Shown here piece after piece: positions 35,461 through 48,500 of a stretch of DNA of 64,000 bases; the first letter of the stretch is position 1; each line of letters starts with the position of its first letter. The notes beneath the pieces were generated by a model. The model was not told where the DNA came from. It searched no databases and was given only the letters and a program-made list of their open reading frames with translations. A program made the position numbers and the translations under genes. Source of the DNA: Pyrrhoderma lamaoense (lineage: Eukaryota > Basidiomycota > Agaricomycetes > Hymenochaetales > Hymenochaetaceae); assembly GCA_002794735.1 (NCBI GenBank), contig NBAZ01000001.1:2232001-2296000 (forward strand), given 5' to 3'.

Positions 35461-38453
35461 TTAGTCCATTTCTTCGATTTCAATTTCATCATCTTCCCAG
35501 TCTACGTCCATAGAGCTTTGAGAACGCTCGTGATTCGGCACGATATATAGTCGGTTGTGAGGACCATCGAACTCGACGTTGACCATCTCACCGTCACGAA
35601 TTGCGTTCTCCAAGATGAGAATTGATAATGGATTGAGCAATTCTTGTTGAACTGCCCTATTAAGTGGTCGAGCACCATAAATTGGAGAATAACCGATAGC
35701 AGCCAAGTAATTCTTCGCTTCCTCATTGACATTGAGCACCATCTTCCGTTCATTCAAGCGTTCTTGGACTTCCTTGAGACGGATGTCAACGATCTTGGTA
35801 ATGTTACGGCGCGAAAGTGAACGGAAGATAACAACTTCATCTATACGGTTGATGAACTCTGGCGGGAAGTGGGCTTGAATGGCTCCCATCACAAGCGTAC
35901 GTGTCTCGGGTTTCACAGGCCCGTCACCCATGTCGTTGAGATAGGCAGCACCAAGATTGGAAGTCATGATAATCACGGTGTTGCGGAAGTCGACAACACG
36001 GCCTTGTCCGTCTGTAAGTCGCCCATCGTCGAGAACTTGTAGGAAAAGTGTAACAAATTCGCGTGATGCTTTCTCTATCTCATCAATGAGTACGATAGAG
36101 TATGGCTTGCGACGAATGTATTCCGTAAGTTGCCCTCCGGAATCATGACCGATATAACCTGGTGGAGCACCAATAAGTCTTGATATGGAGTGTTTCTCAG
36201 AGTACTCAGTTGCATCGATCCGAATCATCGCATCTGGAGAGTCAAACAGAATCGTTGCGAGTGTCTTGCTGAGCAAGGTCTTTCCAGTACCGGAAGGACC
36301 TGCAAACAAGAAGCTAGCAATGGGACGCTGTGCATTGGCAAGTCCACTCCTTGAGAGTCGGATGGCGTTTGCAACTGCCTTGACTGCTTCCGGTTGCCCA
36401 ACAACGCTTTCAGAAAGTGTTTTTTCCATCTACAAACAGTAATTTAGTATTCAACTTGTACTTGTGTATAATATAGAACCACTCACTCTTAACAGCTTAT
36501 CCTTTTCAGTGGACATTAACCTAGTGACTGGGATAGATGTCCACCTAGCAACAATCTCTGCTATCTGCTCTGGGGTAACAGTATCGGTTCCGCCTCCCCT
36601 GGCAAGATCTTCTTCCGCTTTTTTAGCTTCTAGCATTGCAAGCTTCTGCTGTAAATCAGGGAGAGCATAGTAACGTAGGTCAGATGCGGTTGCTAGATCA
36701 TATCTATAAAAAAACGGATCAGCTACATTGTTTCATAAGAAAACAAAGGGGCCTACTAACCTCCTCTCGGCGTCATCTGCTTTGGCTTTCAGTTCATCTA
36801 TACGACGACGCACTTCTGTGATCGCATCTCCACGCTTTTTCTCATTCTCGTATGCTGCTTTGAGCGGGCCTAACTGCTCCTCAACGTCTGCGATTGCTTT
36901 GCGAGCTACAGCAAGGCGTTCTTTACTAGCCTCGTCTTTCTCTCGCTCGAGTGCGTGAATTTCGACTTCCAGCTCGAGCTTACGACGCTCAAGCTTGTCA
37001 ATTGCTTCTGGTGCAGTCTCCCGAGTCACACGGACGCTAGCGCAAGCTTCGTCTACCAAGTCGATGGCAGCGTCAGGTAATCTCCTTGAAGTGAGATAGC
37101 GGTGAGCCAATTGAGCAGCACTGATGAGGGCACCGTCGAGAATGCGAACACCATGATGAACTTCGTATTTTTCCCGAACACCACGGAGAATAGAAATCGT
37201 CTCAGCAACAGTTGGCTCGTTAACAATTACTTGAGCGAAACGACGTTCAAGAGCAGCATCCTTCTCCACATACTTTCGGTACTCTGCTAAGGTAGTGGCA
37301 CCAATACAACGTAGTTTTCCACGAGCTAATAATGGTTTAAAGAGATTAGCTGGAAAAAATAATGTTAGTCAAAAACTCATAATTTGATAAATAGCATAAA
37401 TGCCTTACCTGCATCCATTCCGCCACCTTCGCTACCGTTTCCTGCCATGATCAAATGAAGCTCATCAATGAACAAGATGACACCCGGTCCTTCTTCTGCA
37501 GCTTTCTCGACTTCATTTAGTACGGCTTTGACACGTTCCTCGTATTCTCCCTTGTATTTGGCACCCGCCATCAAGGCACCCATATCGAGACTATAGAGTC
37601 TGCAGAATAGAGAGGCAGGGACATCACGCTTCACGATTCGTTGAGCGAGACCTTCTGCAATAGCCGTCTTTCCTACACCGGGCTCTCCGATAAGAACAGG
37701 GTTATTCTTAGTTCTTCTACAAAGAATACGAATAACCCGACGAATTTCATTGTCTCGACCTATTACTGGGTCGATTTTACCCTCCTCCGCAAGTGCTGTC
37801 AGATCTACCGCATATTTTTGGAGAGCATCAAAGCCCTGTTCTGCGTTCTTATTGTCGACGCGGCGGTCACCTCGGAGTTGCTGGATTGAGGTCTTCAATG
37901 CGGCCTCTGTTAACGATGCCTCTTTAAGGACAGTAGATATAGAGGGATCCTTAATCAACGCGAGTAGAAGGTGATCTTGAGCAATGTATGTATCATGCAT
38001 AGTCTTTTGGATAGACTGTGCTTCTCGAATGACCTTGAGAGCAGCGGTCGATAAGGAGACATCTTCTGGAGGGGGATCTTGAGTTGGGAGGCGGACAATG
38101 AGTTTTTGGAGACCACGATTGACGAGTTGCTAAAAGAGGGGATGTGTCAGGAGAGATTGTCTATCGATTGTATGGTCGAAGAAACTGGCTTACCGTTTCG
38201 CCTCCACATTTTTGAATGACTGAAGAGAAAAGTGATTGAGCTTGCTTCCCTTCACCAGCTCCGTCGTTTAATAAGACAGAAGCTATATGAGCAGGATGGA
38301 CCTGTGCGTTTGAATAGTCCTTTGCAAGCTGGATTGCAGCAGCAATGTTTTGCTGTAAGAAATGAATGTTGAAGATAAGTGTTCGAAGTACTAGTTGACG
38401 TTATTGAATCAATGGCATACCTGAGCTTTGTCGGTAAAGTTAAAGTCTGCCAT
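35461..38453 (-). CDS. HSP104: Heat-shock protein Hsp104 (ClpB-type disaggregase)
   Basis: Hexameric AAA+ machine that pulls proteins out of aggregates with Hsp70. The start at 38453 is [11 protein letters not shown], with no mitochondrial presequence, so this is cytosolic/nuclear Hsp104 rather than Hsp78. In order: Clp_N repeats; NBD1 with Walker [17 protein letters not shown] and Walker [10 protein letters not shown]; the coiled-coil middle domain (about 36733-37000); NBD2 with [12 protein letters not shown] and [11 protein letters not shown], plus [15 protein letters not shown] and [10 protein letters not shown]. The acidic tail [11 protein letters not shown] resembles that of Hsp104. The upstream region carries a TATA box. 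Confidence 0.97.
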
Positions 38454-39148
38454 GATGAATGGCTAAGGTTGTAGAGTGATGAGATGATGAGGATGATCTT
38501 TCGTGGGTATAATAACAATGACTTGAAACTAGGCTCATCCTGGGGCTGTTACTTATATAGTTTCGAATGGGATGGCAATTTGCTAGAACAGTATAGAAGT
38601 AATGACGTATCTGGAATATACCGGACCCTCCCGGACAGTGGCAGTGCACCCCTTAATTGGGCCAAGCATCGAGTACTTTCCAATTCTTACTATTTGTATT
38701 TCCCGAGCTTACAAGACTCCACACTCTCCGAGTGCTGCCAGATATCATAGTAATGATGAGGGAATACTATGCTATCACATTATATTATAATTATTAATAT
38801 AATTTAATAATATCGGTTGCTCAGTGTGCGTGTGTGTGTTGTATTACATAAACACTGTGAATGTACCGCAACGCCAGTGCCAGTGCTAGTTATATCATAT
38901 ATGATCACGTTGAAAGCGTATAGAGAACGAGATAAAAGGGCCAGTCCAACTTGGCTGTGTCTTTGAATGAGCTGTATTCGTCCAGAGATACTTGAAATGG
39001 ATCGTGTGCGCGGAACTGTCACTGTATCGCTAAAAATGAGTAACGTCACGTCACGCCCTGTAGGGCCACACAACGCACACGGACAACGACATCAACACTG
39101 ACTCGATCGTATACTCGCTCTTTCGTTTTTTCTGTATCCTATGCCATT
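38454..39148. promoter_or_regulatory. Divergent promoter region HSP104 / DCP2
   Basis: A 695-nt spacer. On the minus strand TATATAAG (38552-38559) lies about 100 nt upstream of the HSP104 ATG. A stress-response-element core (CCCCT on +, 38649-38653) lies further upstream. Several TTC/GAA triplets at 38559-38615 are irregularly spaced and do not form a convincing heat-shock element. Near 38780-38810 the DNA is almost pure A/T. Confidence 0.45.
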
Positions 39149-41724
39149 ATGGCTTCATCTTCATCATCTTCCTCTCCAGAAATACCCCATGTTACCTCAA
39201 CTTTCGACTCTTCCTTCTTTGCTCAGGCTTCCCTCGACGATGTTCTTGAAGATCTCTCAACGTGAGCCCGTTTAGACATATCCATCTCCATCCGCTGATT
39301 TAACAGATCCCTCCTACTAGTCGCTTTATCATGAATCTTCCTGATCAAGAATTAGCCTCAAAGGAAAGACTTTGCTTCCAGGTTGAGCAAGCGTAAGCCT
39401 TTAGAATAATATAGTCTTGTCGTCTGCCCTAACGTTTCTCGTAACCCCTCAGACATTGGTACTATGAGGATTTCATGCGGGAAGTCAACCCCAAATTACC
39501 CACTCTCCCTCTAAAGAAGTTTTCTTTATTACTTTTCAACTCTTCACCACTGCTTCGTCAGTGGGCCACGGAACATGAACAACTATTTAATACCTTTATG
39601 CATTACAAAGTCCGCGTTCCAGTATGTGGCGCAATAATGCTAAACGATAAATGGGATAAGGTATTGGGCATCACTAGTTTCTTTGACTAGCGCATATCTC
39701 TTATTGTATCTCTCTTTCCAGTGCATCTTAGTTAAAGGTTGGAAGTCCTCTGCGGGTTGGGGGTTTCCAAAGGGAAAAATAAACCAAGACGAACCCTCTC
39801 ACGAATGCGCCGCTCGTGAGGTAGGTGCATCCATCGTTTCTAATAGGATGAAATTTCTGACAGCCAGATACTCAGGTTGCAGAGGAAACTGGCTTTAATT
39901 TATCATCACTCATTCGCCCAGAGGATTTTATTGAATTAACAATAAGGGAACAAAGGATCACGCTATTTATTGTCGGAGGGATCCCAGAAGACTATCCTTT
40001 CCAGACCAGAACGAGGAAAGAGATTAGTGTAAGAACGCATCTTGTGTATTCTACTTTAGTTGTCTTATTTTTTCGCTATTCTCAACAGAAGATAGAATGG
40101 TTCAAGTTGGCCGATCTCCCGGGATGGAAAAAGGGAAAGCAAGTACCAGGAAAATTCTATTTGATTTCCCCATTCATCCCGTAAGCTCTTTTCTTAAAGT
40201 ATTTGTATACTAGACTTCACTTAGCATCTTTATTCTAGTACACTCAAGGAGTTCATTAAGGCAAATAAACCTGGCAAGCGTCGCCAGAATCGGCGAAAAA
40301 GTGGGGGCTCAAACCCAGCCGACCTTTCAATACAGACAGATCTCGAAGGTGGATCTGAAACTGTTGATGGTGGGGACACTCAGGAGCCCGTGTACAGCGC
40401 TGTTAGCCTTGATCGTGATGTTCATGGGTATAGTTCCTCTTCAGTAGACAATGGAGAACCACAAACCCCTTCTCCCCAGTCAACGGAAGCTCAACCGGTG
40501 GTGACTGGAGGGACTGAGGAAGCGAATGCTTCAATGGATCCTCACTTTGCCCGTCTCTTGAATGGCCTTTCACTATCAGCGAGTAAACCACTAACGAATG
40601 GTCAGACCGAAGCTCGACCGACATCTGTAACACCTACTGCAGCAAAAAAGAAGCTTTCAACGTCTGGAGAGGAGAAGAAAATTGCAACAAAGTCTCCAGT
40701 CATTCCAAAGGATATCATTCGTTCCTTGTCTCCCATCGTGCAAGCATCTGTAAATAATCAGCAACCAGTACTAAACATGCAAAGTCTGCTGTCTAATTCA
40801 AATGCGACAAATGCTTCTCTGGTTGGCAGACCACAAACGGCTTTCCCTTTATCATCTGTTCCATCCTTGAATGGAAATACGAGCGACCGTCTCGCAAAGC
40901 ATCTGGCCCTTTTGGAATCGGTTGCTCAGGAAGCTGCCACAAAGTCTCCTGCAGTTGCCCATCGACAATCTGTTTCCATCAACCCAACAGTGTCATCCCA
41001 AGTTCTATCTTCTGATGCCCATGGAATCGCGAGTCATAACCTTCCATCTACCACGGGACACTTGGGTCCTCAGGCAGCTCTGCCTTCGCTAATGAGGCCT
41101 ATACCTCCGGTAGATGACGCTTTTACTGTGCGACCTATGACTAGTCAAGCCGTTTTCCCTCCTATCCCTGCCCGTCGCCATGGACCAAATATGAGTATAC
41201 ATCAAGGTTCACTTCTATCGATTTTGAGTGGGTCTGGTCCCGCTCCGTCGACAAATGGACCTAATCCTATCTCATTCAGGGGATTACCTCCTTACGTATC
41301 AAACAAAGCAAATAATAACGGTTTGAACACACTATCCTTGCCTCCTGTTGGTATGACTGCAGGTAATAGTCATGGGAGTATACAGATAACTTCCCCTCTC
41401 AGAGCGAGACCACCTCCGATTGGGCCCTATCCAGTGCATAATGTCCCTCCTACTGCACCCCTCGTACATAATCATGCACATGTTCATCACCAGCCTCTTC
41501 CTCAATCCCAAACCCATGGACAGCCCCAGATAACTCCTTTTGGGGCGAGTGGGCTGCCAATGATGGGTTCCATGGCTCCTAGACAACAACCCGCTGTGTC
41601 TAATTCAGCAAATTTACTGTCCCTTTTAAATTCAAGACCAACACCTTCTGCAACCTCTAAGTTACAAACGGACATTACACGCCCTAATTATCCGACTGGC
41701 AACTCTGCTGCCCCAATCCATTGA
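39149..41724 (+). CDS. DCP2: mRNA-decapping enzyme Dcp2
   Basis: Nudix hydrolase that removes the m7G cap during 5'-3' mRNA decay. The start at 39149 is [19 protein letters not shown]. The N-terminal Dcp1-binding helices follow ([35 protein letters not shown]). The Nudix fold has [32 protein letters not shown] and the Nudix box running G(K)[15 protein letters not shown] / AEETGF across an intron, with the catalytic Glu residues present. Box B is [14 protein letters not shown] long disordered Ser/Pro/Asn-rich tail (one exon, 40240-41724) is typical of fungal Dcp2 and usually carries Edc3-binding leucine motifs (LLSLLNSRP is a candidate). Confidence 0.96.
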
Positions 41725-41915
41725 TCCATAATATTGATGTATCATGCATATTGGTATTCAAGCATAGATGATGATTTGTTTATTGCTTTTCATTGTGATC
41801 ACATATTGCATGCCATTTTCTTCATGTTTATGTTTTCTTTTTTCTTTTTTCTTTCATGTTGTGGCTAGGTAGTGCTAATCTTCTCTCCCTGATTGCTCTT
41901 TTCTGTCATCTTTAT

Positions 41916-41979
<64 letters not shown>

Positions 41980-43127
41980 ATTAAACTTAACATCCCTGGC
42001 AAGTATGCCATACAAATGCCAGATCTGGTTTAGTTTTTCGCCGGTCAAATATGTATTTTTTTTTCATTCCATTTTCCAATGTCTGTCTCCTTTTCCCTTT
42101 CCCATCCCTTTCCATCTTGATTTTCTCTCATGAACATGATTCAGTTCTACGCGTCTTGCTTCTTTGCCTGAACGAGATTGTTTTGGCTCTGGAAGAACTG
42201 TGGCTCCCAGTCAGCTTCTCCGTTCTATCTCCCTATCTTTTCCGTCTGCATGTTTCATCCATAAGATCCATATAACTAACTTTTCACTTCCTTACTTCCT
42301 TTTCATTGGTCTATACTTTTACGCGTATGATCTCAGAACACCAACCTCGCATCTCTTTCATTGACTATTACGTGTTTCCATATATCAATTTGCTCTTGCT
42401 CGTCGATAACGCAACTCATTCACTCTCACTCTCTATATCTCTCTCTTCCCAACCCCAACCCCAACCGCTTCCCTCCTCTCATTCACCCTCCCTCTTCCCT
42501 TGCCTTTTCGAATCCAGTATTATTCACACCTGTGTAGTTTTGTAGTAACTGTTCTGCTTTTAAACCAAGATGATGAAGACTTATATATAGGTCATCCTTA
42601 TACACTTACTGTAACTTAGTTTAACGCCCTAGAGCACGTCTCATGACGTATTTAAATGGTTAAACGTGCGTGATGTAAAGAATTCATGAGTGAGACAGGA
42701 GAAGAAGTCATTTCAAAAACTGAATAGAGACGGAGAGAAGGGGAGCGAATCAGATGTTATATAAAAGAGGGAAAAAGAGGACTGTGTTACCTAAGCAGCG
42801 GAATGGCGTCGGAGCACGAGACGAAGAGGAAATAATTTAATTTGAGACCTTTTTTTTTCGTTTTCCCTTTCTTTTCTTTTCCTTTCCCTTTCTCTTGACT
42901 CTGTCTACCAGAGCCAGCACCGACCTGTGTCTCTCCTTCGATGGACAGCTGTTAACGCTCGTTCAACTCTTTCTCATCTAGTTCTTACTTCTTTCTCCCC
43001 TCCCTTCTACTCTCTCTCCTCGCATAGAATCACCGTCTGTTTCCCTCTCTGTGTATTCACTGTAAAGCTTTTTCTTGCCAACCAGCAAACTGTTCATATC
43101 CGGTCGTAGTTTCCCCTCAAAACAGCC
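41725..43127. other. Pyrimidine-rich intergenic region DCP2 - PRPP synthetase
   Basis: About 1.4 kb of C/T-rich + strand sequence: the DCP2 3' UTR and then the promoter and leader of the PRPP synthetase gene. It contains a long CT microsatellite and a short CCAACC-type repeat (42450-42470). I see no further gene. Confidence 0.5.
41923..41975 (+). repeat. (CT)n microsatellite
   Basis: About 26 uninterrupted CT units in the 3' flank of DCP2. It is the longest simple repeat in the window and is likely to vary in length between strains. Confidence 0.95.
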
Positions 43128-44701
43128 ATGCTTGCTTCTGGAGGTCTGAAACTTTTTTCGGGTATGAGCATCTTTTCAAAACTCTTTCTCATATGGCGAG
43201 CTATATGCTAACAATCTTTTACTAGGGACGAGCCATCCTGAGCTCGCAGAGATTATTGCTCGTCGGTATGTGTAACTTGCCACCTTGCTCCACAGGTCCA
43301 CAGGTTTAAATGACTAACATGTACACGCTCATAACCTCATGACCCTATACACGATAATCACAATATGATCATTACATTATTTCCTCTCTCCCATCATAAT
43401 GTTCAATCATTACGCCTCTCCCTCTCATCTTTCAAAATACGTTTCCCCCCCCCCCCTTCAGTCTTGGCATCCCCGTTTCGAAAGCGGAAGTGACGTGCAA
43501 CGGAATTGGCGAGACGTCAGTGAGGATCGCAGAGTCTGTACGCGAAGATGATGTCTACATCGTGAACACTGGTTGTGGAGAAATCAATCGTTCTCTGATG
43601 GAGATGTGTATTATGATCCATGCGTGCAAGATTGCAAGCGCGAAAAGAATCACGGCTGTGTTGCCGTTGTTTCCGTATGCGAGACAGGACAAGAAGGATA
43701 AGAGCCGAGCGCCCATTACTGCCAAGTTGGTAGCTAACATGCTACAGAAGAGTGGTTGTGATCATGTTATTGTGAGTTTTCATTCTCTCTTGTGATGTTC
43801 TTGTAGATGAGGTCGGGGAGGAGCACGCGAGGGCACGGTGTATGCGCAGTCCGAGATAAGATATTGATTTGCTATCGATTATTTTTTTAGACGATGGACT
43901 TGCATGCGTCGCAAATCCAAGGATTTTTTGATGTACCCGTTGATAAGTGAGTTATTACAAGTACGGTACTCATCGAGACGTCTTCTGATATCGCTTTCTT
44001 CCTTCTGTTTTCATTTTACCAACATAAAGCGTAAGTGGTACTTGAAAAGAAGTCTCCCTTTTAGCTCAATATGGGTGCACGTGCGTGGCTGACTTCTTCC
44101 TTGGGACAGTTATATGCGGAACCGTCAGCGATACAGTACATCAAAAATCACTTTAGTTTGGATGATATCGTTATTGTGAGTCCAGATGCGGGTGGGGCGA
44201 AGCGGTACGTAGAGCCAGATTGAGTTGCGATCGGGTAAACGGAGAATTAATATTGATAACTACGAGGACAGAGCAACGTCGATCGCGGATCGGTTAGGAG
44301 TTGACTTTGCACTGTTCCACAAGGAAAGAAAAAAGGCAAACGAAGTGTCGCGGATGGTGTTGGTTGGAAACGCAAAGGACAAGACGGCGATACTTGTGGA
44401 TGATATGGCGGATACGTGCGGGACGCTTATTCTTGCTGCTGAGCAATTGACGGAAGCTGGAGCGAAGAAGGTGTATGCGATTGTTACGCACGGGATTCTT
44501 AGTGGGAAAGCACTCGAGCGACTGGAGACGTCTACGTTAGAGAAGGTGATTGTGACGAACACTATACCGCAGAGTGAGAATCAAGAGAAGTGTAAGAAGA
44601 TTGAGGTGATTGATGTTGGGATAGTGCTGGGCGAGGTCATCCGACGGTCACACTATGGGGAGAGTGTGAGCCGACTGTTCTATGAGGCAGTGACATGGTA
44701 A
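43128..44701 (+). CDS. PRS: Ribose-phosphate pyrophosphokinase (PRPP synthetase)
   Basis: Makes PRPP from ribose 5-phosphate and ATP for nucleotide, His and Trp synthesis. Exons 43128-43161, 43226-43265, 43462-43771, 43891-43946, 44030 (1 nt), 44110-44204 and 44272-44701 sum to exactly 322 codons (321 aa; family about 318-320). Motifs: [36 protein letters not shown], the flexible-loop and metal site [42 protein letters not shown] and the PRPP-binding loop [12 protein letters not shown]. The conserved PVDNLYAEP segment is obtained only with the 1-nt exon, or with one added base. Confidence 0.97.
44030..44030 (+). other. Candidate single-nucleotide exon in PRPP synthetase
   Basis: A single C between a complete acceptor (pyrimidine tract, TTACCAAC branch site, ATAAAG) and a perfect donor (GTAAGT). 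The upstream intron 43947-44029 (83 nt) starts GTGAGT. The downstream intron 44031-44109 (79 nt) has a CTGAC branch site and ends GGGACAG. The C completes the Asn codon (AA+C) of PVDNLYAEP and restores the frame. The alternative is one 163-nt intron plus a missing base. Confidence 0.7.
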
Positions 44702-45578
44702 TAATAATTCATTAATGAATATAATAATATGAATCTGTTCTTGTTGTTCCAACTATGATGTTAGAACTACAGTGCATGAGAAGACCTTGACGAGGACTAG
44801 CACCAAGTCCAGAACGGAAGTAACTTACATAATCCAGATGCGGGCCGTGACAGATCAAGGCTAAATTAGACTCGCCTTTCCTGTTTCCATCTTTTTGTAC
44901 TTTTTTTTTTCATTTTTCATTTTACTTTTTTATTTTATTTTTTCCACACAGTCTAACATTTCCTTATCTGTACATGTCCCTCCACTACTACGACTACTAG
45001 TCTCTCCTTACCCTTTATCCCTCTTTCCTCGTCTTCTTTCTTCTGCTTGTCATCATCATCTCTCGCCGTTCGACAACCCTCTCGACTTTTCTCCTCGCCA
45101 TCGTCCCAGACGACGACAAGCAAGTCCCCTATCGCTCCCCGAGCAAACATCCAACTCCGCTAGCGGCTTTTGCTCCAGATCAGCGCGCGTTTCTAGATCT
45201 CCTCTGTGGGCCCCCGGGGACCGTGACATTAAGTAACAGCCACAAGCCGAATCGACTCTTCTGTCTCGCCTCTCACATCTCTCTTCTCTTCCTCATCGTC
45301 GTCCTCGACGCTACTCCTCTTGACTCTTGACTCTCATCGTCCGCTCCTCTTCTTCACCAGTCTGTCAGTCGATTTCTCTTTCTCTCTCTTCACCCAAATA
45401 TCTCTCCCAAGCACCCCTTGACTTCCTGATACTTCCCTCTTTCTTCAGTATATTCATCCCTTAATCTTTTTATCAGTTCCATTTTCCATGTCATATTAGC
45501 TCCTTTTTGCCTCGGTTTCGCACTTTCTCTCGCTCGTCTTCTTCCCACTCCTAGGGCGATGCTGCTCACCCCAGTATC
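44702..45578. promoter_or_regulatory. Pyrimidine-rich upstream region of the kinase gene
   Basis: From about 44880 to 45560 the + strand is strongly C/T-rich, as in many basidiomycete promoters and leaders. No TATA box or gene is visible. Confidence 0.45.
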
Positions 45579-48500
45579 ATGTATACATCCCAAACCCATG
45601 TCCAGCACGCGCATCATCCACCAATCCCAAATAATCACCCGCACCATCATGGACACAACTCCCAGTACCAGCAACATTCTTCCTCAAATCACAGACCATC
45701 CGCAGCTGCGGCGGCACCAAAGGAGCCTACCGTTGTCAATGCAATTCCCTCAATCGTCGTCAGTGGCAATAAACTCATACACGGCGACGCTCAGTCCAGT
45801 AAGTACCCCCTCCCAATATTTTTTTCCATTATACCGGCAAATATTCCCTACCTCCTTCCAATATGCGCATCTTGCGTAGCCGACTGACTACCCGATGTTT
45901 CTTCCTTCTTTCTTTTTCATATTATGTTTTATTTCTTCCCTGTGTATTCATTCGCTTCCCCCCCTAAATAATCCAATTAGGTTCCCAGCGCTCTTATACT
46001 CCAATCAAAGTCGTCGGTGATGGTTCGTTCGGCACCGTTTGGCTCGTTGACTGGCACTCACAATTGCCTCCGAATACACCCTTGTCTCCCATGCAATGTG
46101 GAGCGGGAGCTCGTCCCGATTGGCATGGAAAGAGGCTCGTCGCTCTGAAGAGAATGAAAAAGCGTTGGGAAGGTGGGTGGGATGAATGCAGAAAATTAAA
46201 AGAATTAGAGGTGCGCCATCTGTCAACTTTAGACACGTATTTGTTTCGAAATATTGCTTATTTCTTTACACTGACATCTTATTCAAATTTCCACTAATGA
46301 CTAGTCCTTACGTGCCATTCCATTTCATCCTAATATTATCCCATTATACGATTTCTTTCTGTTACCCGCTTCGAAGGAGTTATATTTCGTGTTCGAATCT
46401 ATGGAGGGAAATCTTTATCAACTAATAAAGTCGAGGAAGGGGAGACCACTTGCCGGGGGATTAGTCTCATGTATTTTTCGTCAGGTGGTGTCAGGCCTGC
46501 ATCACATACATGCGAATGGCTACTTTCACCGTGACATGAAACCGGAGAATTTACTAGTTACGACTACAGGTCTTTTTGACTATCGGAACGTTTCGCCGGT
46601 TGCCCCACCACATGCACCTGCTGAAAGAGACGTTGTCGTTATCGTAAAACTAGCCGATTTCGGTCTTGCTCGTGAAACGAAGAGTAAGCCTCCTTATACG
46701 GAGTATGTCTCTACGCGATGGTACCGTGCGCCCGAGGTGTTGTTACGAAGTAGAGACTATTCAAATCCTGTAGATCTTTGGGCGTTGGGAACTATCATGG
46801 CGGAACTGATCAATTTGAAGCCGCTGTTCCCCGGAGGGACAGAGGTTGACCAAGTGGCTCGAATATGTGAGATATTGGGTGATCCGTCTGATGAGTATGG
46901 TGTAGATGTCCGGGGTGCTTATAATGGAGGTGGAAAGTGGATTCGTGGAATAAAAATGGCTCGTGCCGTGGGCTATCAGTTTCCAAAGGTGTGTTATTTT
47001 GTTCTACCTCCATGACAGTTCCGATATCTGTATACTGAAAACTTTTCCTTCTCCCTCCCCACCTCTCGTTCCTCAGCTACGCCCCGTCACCTTTCACACT
47101 CTTTTTGATCGCAATATTCCATACAGCCTGATTGAATGTATAGCTGACTTATTAAAGTATGATCCTGACATACGGTTAACGAGTCGACAATGTTTGGAAC
47201 ACCGGTATATTCTGGAAACAATCCCAGGAAATATCCCACCTGGTCCACAAGTTCCATCACAAATTGACACTACCTATCTTACAGCCGTTAAGCCCACTCC
47301 AAGCATGACTTCCCTGTCTCCTCGGCCTATGCCGTCTTCTCACTCAAACGCCCCTGCTCATGTCAAACCCGCCTTTAATGGAAATTCTCACGCTCATAGG
47401 AAGCCGTTTTTCCCTGCAGACCAAAATGGTACTGTGCCGCGTCAAATGGCTGCTTCGCCAGATCCACTTGATTCGCTACAGTTACAAAATGATGGGAGTC
47501 TCTCCTCACATTATTCCGCCGTTTCGAGCTCTGTGCATACGGGCGCAAACCACATCACAGAGATCTATACGAATGGCACCACACATGTTCAGAATGGAGA
47601 TTCAGAGGCTATGGAGGTCTCACCTTCGTCACCTTCAAGTAGTAATCCTCACCAACAGAATCACTCTTCGGATCCCCAACCTATGGATATTTCTTCGCCA
47701 TCAGCAACGGAGCCGAATAAGCGACTTCCACCTTCGGATCAGCAATTTTCACCTCCGGTTATTCAATCTTCACCCAGCGGTTCGAGGCTCAAATTGTTTA
47801 GTAAGAAGCCTAGTATGTGGGGGAGAGCTATGTTTGGAAATGGGGACAAGGTTCAACATAATACACTTCCACCTGTAGATGAGTTGAATGTTGCGTCTTC
47901 CTCATCTACACCCTCGTTGAATCAATCGTCAACTGCGGAGAGTAAATCGCTATCAGAGTTGTCACCAAACGGTGCTGAACCAATCGTAATCGAGCCACCA
48001 CCAGTAGACGCAAAGTCAAGAAAGAAGGAGGCTGAACGTGTTGCATTAGAAGCCGAGAAGGCAAGGCGTGCGTTGGCTGAGAAACGTAGCCGAGATCAGG
48101 CCCGGGCTGTTATGCAGAAGCGGAGTCAAATGATCAAGCAGAAGAACGGTGAATTCGAGTGGGAAGCTGCAAGTCCTGCACATTTTGCAACGTTGCATAA
48201 ATCAAAGCCTAAACAACGCTCAGGGATGCCTCAAGCATCTTCATCGTCTGCGACGATCAATGCTGCTGGCGGCCGGTTTAGAGGTTCAAATGAAGGAGCA
48301 AATGGTTCTGAGTATGATAATTATCGAGAAGCTGAACATCGAACCAAAGCTCGGAGGAGAGATATGGATGATGATCACTCGATGTCTTCCTCAGATCTTC
48401 AAAGTGTTGGGAGACTATCTGTTATGTCGTTTGCGACTGTTGAGAGTGACCCTCTTTCTCAGAGATTACGACATAGACCCAGTCTCTTTGGTATCCATCG

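Noticed and set aside
38559..38625. Heat-shock element upstream of HSP104
   Set aside because: TTC and GAA triplets are present, but their spacing does not follow the alternating 5-nt pattern.
41839..42545. Open frames of 60-80 codons in the DCP2-PRPP synthetase gap
   Set aside because: All are Ser/Leu/Phe-rich, overlap C/T-rich sequence and lack splice structure or family motifs.
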